26,863 nt of DNA. Origin: Acephala macrosclerotiorum (lineage: Eukaryota; Ascomycota; Leotiomycetes; Helotiales; Mollisiaceae). Of the stretch, positions 21,638 to 26,863 are shown piece after piece (position 1 is the first letter of the stretch; every line of letters starts with the position of its first letter). A program made the translations under genes and the position numbers. A model generated the notes under the pieces. That model had not been told where the DNA came from. It made no database searches and saw nothing but the letters and a program-made list of their open reading frames with translations. Where the stretch lies: positions 1 through 26,863 of the forward strand of contig MU119694.1 of NCBI GenBank assembly GCA_014904845.1, in the 5' to 3' direction.

Positions 21638-22240
21638 TTATTTACTATGTTAGTCTCAGGGTCATGAGGCCATTCTCTCGTAAACAGATTGGGTGTAGGT
21701 GGGCAGTAACTTTTTGTGACGGATACATATCACGTGTAGACGTTAGCTTGGAATAGCTAGCGCTTACGGGACCCAAGCGTAGCACCAGTGGTATAAAGCG
21801 TGTATTTGCAGCAGTAGGAAAAGGGTACCCGTCGCACAGGCAGAGTGCTTGTCCGATAAGTTCTAGGTTATATTCTAGGAAGAGAGAGATATCGTAGTCA
21901 ACAATTGCCTGCGATATACGATGGGGAACAAAAGCCTAATGCTCTGTGTCTAGTATCTAACTGAGCCCATATTAGATCGGAACTTCAAGTCTGCTTATAA
22001 GAAAAATGCGTATTTGGACTCTTTGTAACGATCAAGCTTCAGTTAGGAGGCGTACAATCATCCGGATATTATTATCGCCGTCGCACTTATCGAGCGCGTT
22101 AATGACAATAAGAGACAAGGAACGCGAGGTGTTACTATCTAATTTCGAAAGAGGACAGAGGATGAGCTGTTGCTATTGGTCTTGTAGAAACTGGTTCGCA
22201 ATATTACTATTATTTGTAATAGCGTCGTAAATATACTGAT
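21638..22240. other. Normal-composition DNA without a recognised gene
   Basis: 600 bp downstream of the decaying gene. The longest Met-initiated frame (22006-22230, 74 codons) is basic with a hydrophobic tail and resembles nothing I know. CTCAGG, GTAGG and TAGG words are frequent but no repeat structure emerges. From about 22230 the composition decays into AT sea. Confidence 0.4.
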
Positions 22241-23419
22241 TAATTAGAGGGATAATATTCACTAATTGTTTAATAATGCTTATAAAGAATTCGATAATTA
22301 ATTAAAAGCAAATTAATAGTAACTTATAAAATTTTTTAAAAAAGCGTTATATTTATAAAATTCGATATAATAAAAAAAATAATACGATAAATATAATTAT
22401 TAATATAATATTATATAAACGTAATATATTCGTTTAATATTTTTATATATATTTTTTTAATTCGAATAAATTTAATATATAAATTTTTTTATATTTTATA
22501 TTTTTAAATTTTAAAATTATATTAAAATTTAATAAAAATATTATATTACGATTTTAAATTTTAAAAATAAATTAATTATTATAATAATTTTTAACGTTTT
22601 TAATAAAATATATAAAAATATAATTTATATAATATATAAATAAAATATATATAAATTTAATATTAATATAAAAAATATTTTATTTAAATATTATTATAAT
22701 TTTTTTATTTTAAAAATGAAAATATAAAAATAAATATTAATTAAAAATTAATAAAAATTTATAAATTTTAATTTATTTTTAAATTTAAAATATTAAAAAA
22801 AAATATATTAATAATAATATTTATTTAATTTATTATAAATTTTTAAATAAATTTATATATATAAAAAATTATTAATTTTATATATAAATAATTAAATATA
22901 ATTATTTATAATTAAAAATTTTAATATTTTTATAAATTAAAATTTATTTATTAATTAATTATTAATTAAATTATAAATTTAAAATTATTAAAAAAAAAAT
23001 TTTTAATTAAATATAATTTAAAATAATAAATATTTTTTAAATATTTTAAATTTAATATTAAAAATATATTAAAATTAATTAAATAAAATAATAAATTTTT
23101 TTTTTAATTATTTAAAAATCTAATTATTAAATTCGTTTTATTTAAAAATTTTATAATTAATTTTATAATTTTTTTTATTTTAATTAATTATTTAATAAAT
23201 TTATATATTATTATTATTTAAAATCGATTTTTAAATAAATTTTATTTTATTTATAAAAATATTTTTTTTTATTAAATTATTATTAATAATAATAAATAAT
23301 ATTAATAAAAATTTATATAAAATTATTTATTTATTCGATATAAAAATTAATATTAATTTTTTTATATTACGTAAAATTAATATTTTTTATAATAAACGAT
23401 TTTATTAATCGTTTATTTT
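22241..23419. other. AT-saturated degraded DNA
   Basis: A/T runs, few CpG, stops in all frames. No repeat partner found by eye. Confidence 0.55.
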
Positions 23420-23552
23420 AAAAATTAATATTAATTTTTTTCAAATTATATATTATTTACGTAATACGAATTACTTTTAAAATAAGCGACAAATATTAAA
23501 TTTAATCGAAATATTTAAATATAATAATTTAATTAATTTATTAAAAAAATAC
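23420..23552 (+). repeat. Partial third copy of the interspersed repeat (module A)
   Basis: AAAAATTAATATTAATTTTT, then TATTATTTACGTAATACGAA, then ATATTTAAATATAATAATTT align with 10941-11080 in the same orientation and with the right copy near 20110. It diverges after about 23552. Confidence 0.6.
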
Positions 23553-26214
23553 GTAATAAATAACAAATATTAAATTTTTATAACGTAATTTAAAAAATTA
23601 AAAATTTTAATATTTTATTAAAATTTATCGCATTTATTTTTTACGATTTTATATTTTTTTTATAATAATTTTTTAAAATTATATCGTTTTTATAATAAAA
23701 TTAAAAATTTTATTAAAATAAATATATGTCGATATAATTATAATAAAATTTTTCGATAATAATATTATTATTTTTAATTGTAATTATTATATTTTTTTTT
23801 AAATCTCGAAATATTTATAATATTTTTTTTAATTTTAAAAATAAACGATTTATTTAATATTATAAATTAATTATTTTTTCGTCGTTATAAATTTTTCTCT
23901 CGATTATAATATTATAATTACTTTTTTTTATTTATTTAAAACTCGAAATTTTATTTTTTAAAATATTTTTTTTCGTTTAATTTATTTTTTAATTATTAAT
24001 ATAAAAAAATTTAAATTTACGATTTAATAAAGTATTAAAAAGTTTAATTTAAAATAAAATAAATTTAAAAATAAATTTAAATTAATTTCGCGAATTTTTT
24101 TTAATTTTCGATTTATATATACGTTATATAAAAATTTTTAAATTTAAAAAATCATTTTATACGTATATTATAATCGATAAACAATTTATTAGTACTTATT
24201 ATAATTATAAATATAATAATAATAATTTGAATTACAATTTTTATTGTAAATTTCGTATTTTTTTTTATAATATTAAATTAATTCGTTTATTTAAATTTTT
24301 ATACGAATTTTATTATTTTAAAAATTTCTCGAAATTTTTTTATTAAAATTTAATTTTTTTTTTTTTTAAGATTATAATTCGTAATAAAATAATATATCGA
24401 CAATTAATTATAATACGAAAAATATTATTTTTAAATTTTATTTTTACTATTAAAAATAATTTAATATTTATATTTTTTTTATTTTTTTTTTCACTTTTTA
24501 TTATAACGTTATTAAAATTTATATTAGTATTTAAATCTATTAATAATATAAACTTTTTTTTTATTTATTAATTTTATTAAACGAATTTTTTTTTAATTGT
24601 AAAAAAACGAATATTTAAATTTTATTTAAATTTAATATCGTACGTTTTTAAGAAATCGTAAAAATTTCTACGTATAATTAATCGCTATATTATAACGTCG
24701 CGAAAAATTTCCAATTATAATTATATAATTATTAATACGTTTTATAAAAACGAATTTATATCGTTTTATATTATATAATTTTTTTCGTTTTTAAATTCAA
24801 TTTTTATTAAAATAAAAAACGTTTAATCGAATATTATTTACAAATTTATAATCGATAATATATATTTAAAAATTTTTAAATATTATTATATCGACGTTTA
24901 TATAAAAAAAAATATAAACGATATTAAAAAATTCGAATTCGAAAATTTTAAAAAATCGTTTATTATTACTTTTTATTAAATACGTTTATATTTATAATAA
25001 TTAAATTTTTTTTAAAAAATCGATTTAATTTATATTATATAAAAATTTTAAATTTAATTTAATATAAAATATCAATAATATCGAAATAACAAAATTTATT
25101 TTATATAACGATTTAAAAATATTTTCATTTTTCGAAAATAATTATTTTTAATAAAGTCTAAAAAAATTTATTATTAATAAAATTTATTTTTTATAAATAT
25201 ATTCGAAATTATTTATTTTACGATAAATGAAATAATATATTTTTCTTTTTATAAAAAAATCGTTTCAATTTAAAAAATTTAAAAATAAATTTATTTACGT
25301 TTTAATTTTTTCATATTTTATAATATTTTTATAAAATATTATAATACTCGATTTAATTTTATATTTATATTAAATAATTATTTTTTTTATTCGAAAAACG
25401 AATATTTTAATTAAAATTATTATAAACGTAAATTTGTAATTTCGTTTAATAAATTTTTAATAATAAAATAAAATAATATATTTTTTAAATATTATAAAAA
25501 AAGTTTTAATATATTTTTTATTATTATTATAAATTTTTATTTAATTTATAATTAATTTAATTATTAAAATATATTAAATAATTAATAACAAAAATTATTA
25601 TTAAAAATAATATTAATTTATAAATTAAAAATATATAAAATAAAATAATTAATTAAATAATATAAAAATCGAATATACGAAATAAAATAATTAATTAAAA
25701 TTAAAATTTTTAAATTAATTTTAAAAAAATATTTAAATATATAATATGTTTTTAAATAATTATATATTTTAAAATAATACAATTAAAAATATTAAATATT
25801 AAAATAATATAAATTGAACGTATTTTAAATTATATTTTAAATTAAATTTTTTTTATATTTAAATTTTAATTTTTTTTTTATTTATTTATAATTATAAAAA
25901 TTTTATTATTACGAAAATAATTTTATAAATTTTTAATAAATTTTATATTTATTAAAAATAATATTTTTTTTATATATTTTATAAAATTCTTTCAAAAGTA
26001 ATTTTATAATATATTATTAATATAATTTTTTTTTTATAAAATTTTATTATATATAAAATAAATTTATTAATTTATTTTTTTACTGAAAATTTTTAATATA
26101 AAATCGAATAATCTTTTTTATTTCGTTTTATTATAATTATATTTCGATTTTATTTTAAATAATATTTTATTGTTTAAATTCGATTTAATTCGAATTAAAA
26201 ATAAATAAAATTTT
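23553..26214. other. RIP-degraded DNA, probably another retroelement interior
   Basis: T-rich on the plus strand with regularly scattered CpG, much like the interior of the element at 2822-9281, and followed by a segment related to that element's right end. No protein motif could be read. The link to the same family is an inference. Confidence 0.35.
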
Positions 26215-26435
26215 AATAATATTTTAATTAAATAATAAATATAATAATTCAATTAATTAATTAATCGAATTTTTTAAAATTTGTATAATATTAAAATCTC
26301 GTTTTCGTAAAAAGTAAATTTTATAATTCGATAATATTTAAAAACGTAAAATAATTTTTTTTAAATAAAAATTTTATTATTTTATAATTAAAAAATAATT
26401 ATTAATTAATATTAATATTATTAATAATAAATTAA
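26215..26435 (-). repeat. Fragment related to the LTR element's end (8700-9072)
   Basis: Shared blocks in the same order: ATTAAATAATAAATATAATA; TTTTATAATTCGATAATATT; and TAATTATTAATTAATATTAA running to the edge of the LTR. The copy is shorter by several deletions and similarity stops where the LTR should begin, so it is truncated or the LTR is unrecognisable. Confidence 0.45.
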
Positions 26436-26863
26436 AAATAAAAATATAAAATAATTTTAATTATAATTAATTATTTAATAAATTATATAAAAATTAAAAA
26501 AATATAATTTTAATTTTAATAAAAAAATATTAATATAAAAAAATAATAAAATATAAAATAAAAAATTCAATCGTAAATTAATTAATTAATTAATTTAAAT
26601 AAAAATAAAAAAATTATTAATTAATTTATAATAAACGAAAATTTTTTATATATTAAAAAATATGTAATTAATATTACTTTCGAAATTAATTAATTATAAA
26701 AAATTTTAAAAAAAAAATATATATTTTATTATAATCATTTTTTTATATAACGAATTCGTTTTAAATTTCGAAAAAAAAAATTAAAAAAAAAAAAAAATTT
26801 TTAAATAAAAAATTTAAAACTTAAAATATTTTAAATTATTATTTTTTTTTTTTAAGAATTTAA
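26436..26863. other. AT-saturated degraded DNA to the window end
   Basis: No legible gene or repeat partner. Confidence 0.5.

Noticed and set aside
22006..22230. 74-codon plus-strand frame
   Set aside because: No family resemblance, and it sits where composition is already degrading.
1..26863. Mitochondrial, plastid or AT-rich protist genome
   Set aside because: No organelle genes or RNAs are seen; CpG retention with sharp islands of normal composition and a HET gene fits a RIP-affected fungal nucleus.
1..26863. CRISPR array, rRNA or tRNA genes
   Set aside because: No regular spacer structure, and no cloverleaf or rRNA-like segment found on either strand.

Overview
The window reads as a piece of filamentous ascomycete (Pezizomycotina) nuclear genome with an extreme two-compartment structure. 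About 20 kb is almost pure A+T. In these stretches the few remaining cytosines are nearly all in CpG, which is the signature of saturated repeat-induced point mutation (RIP) that spared CpG. Three islands of normal composition sit inside this sea: about 1980-2747, 14036-18790 and 20965-22240. The fungal assignment rests on this pattern, on a HET-domain gene and on a CorA-like multi-pass membrane protein. I cannot name the species.

Layout. 1-1979 is AT sea without legible content. 1980-2747 is an unmutated 768-bp non-autonomous DNA element with 10-bp terminal inverted repeats (TIRs). Both of its ends coincide with the composition boundary, so it probably inserted after the RIP wave. 2822-9281 is a RIP-destroyed LTR retrotransposon with two 224-bp LTRs. 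They show about 13 mismatches, mostly transitions, and no indels. A possible 5-bp target duplication and a faint Y-I-D-D reverse-transcriptase motif on the minus strand are visible. 9287-14035 is more AT sea and holds one copy of a degenerate repeat family. A second copy lies in inverted orientation at 19090-20115, so the gene island is bracketed by inverted repeats.

The main island (14036-18790) holds a plus-strand CorA-like membrane protein gene (14401-15441), a convergent minus-strand HET-domain gene (15992-17311), and a decayed DNA-transposase C-terminus between them. At its right edge is the first exon of a basic-N-terminus protein (18612 onward). That reading frame runs straight into what looks like a transposon terminus with 16-17 bp tandem repeats, and from there into RIP-mutated DNA.

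The third island (20965-22240) holds a decaying gene. It resembles a family of short ascomycete proteins ending in an N-C-Q-x-W block, and carries a RIP-type stop and a frameshift. The rest, 22241-26863, is AT sea with recognisable fragments of the two repeat families seen further left. There is no evidence that the surviving genes form a pathway. The picture is of accessory, transposon-eroded chromatin with a HET gene and a membrane protein stranded in it.
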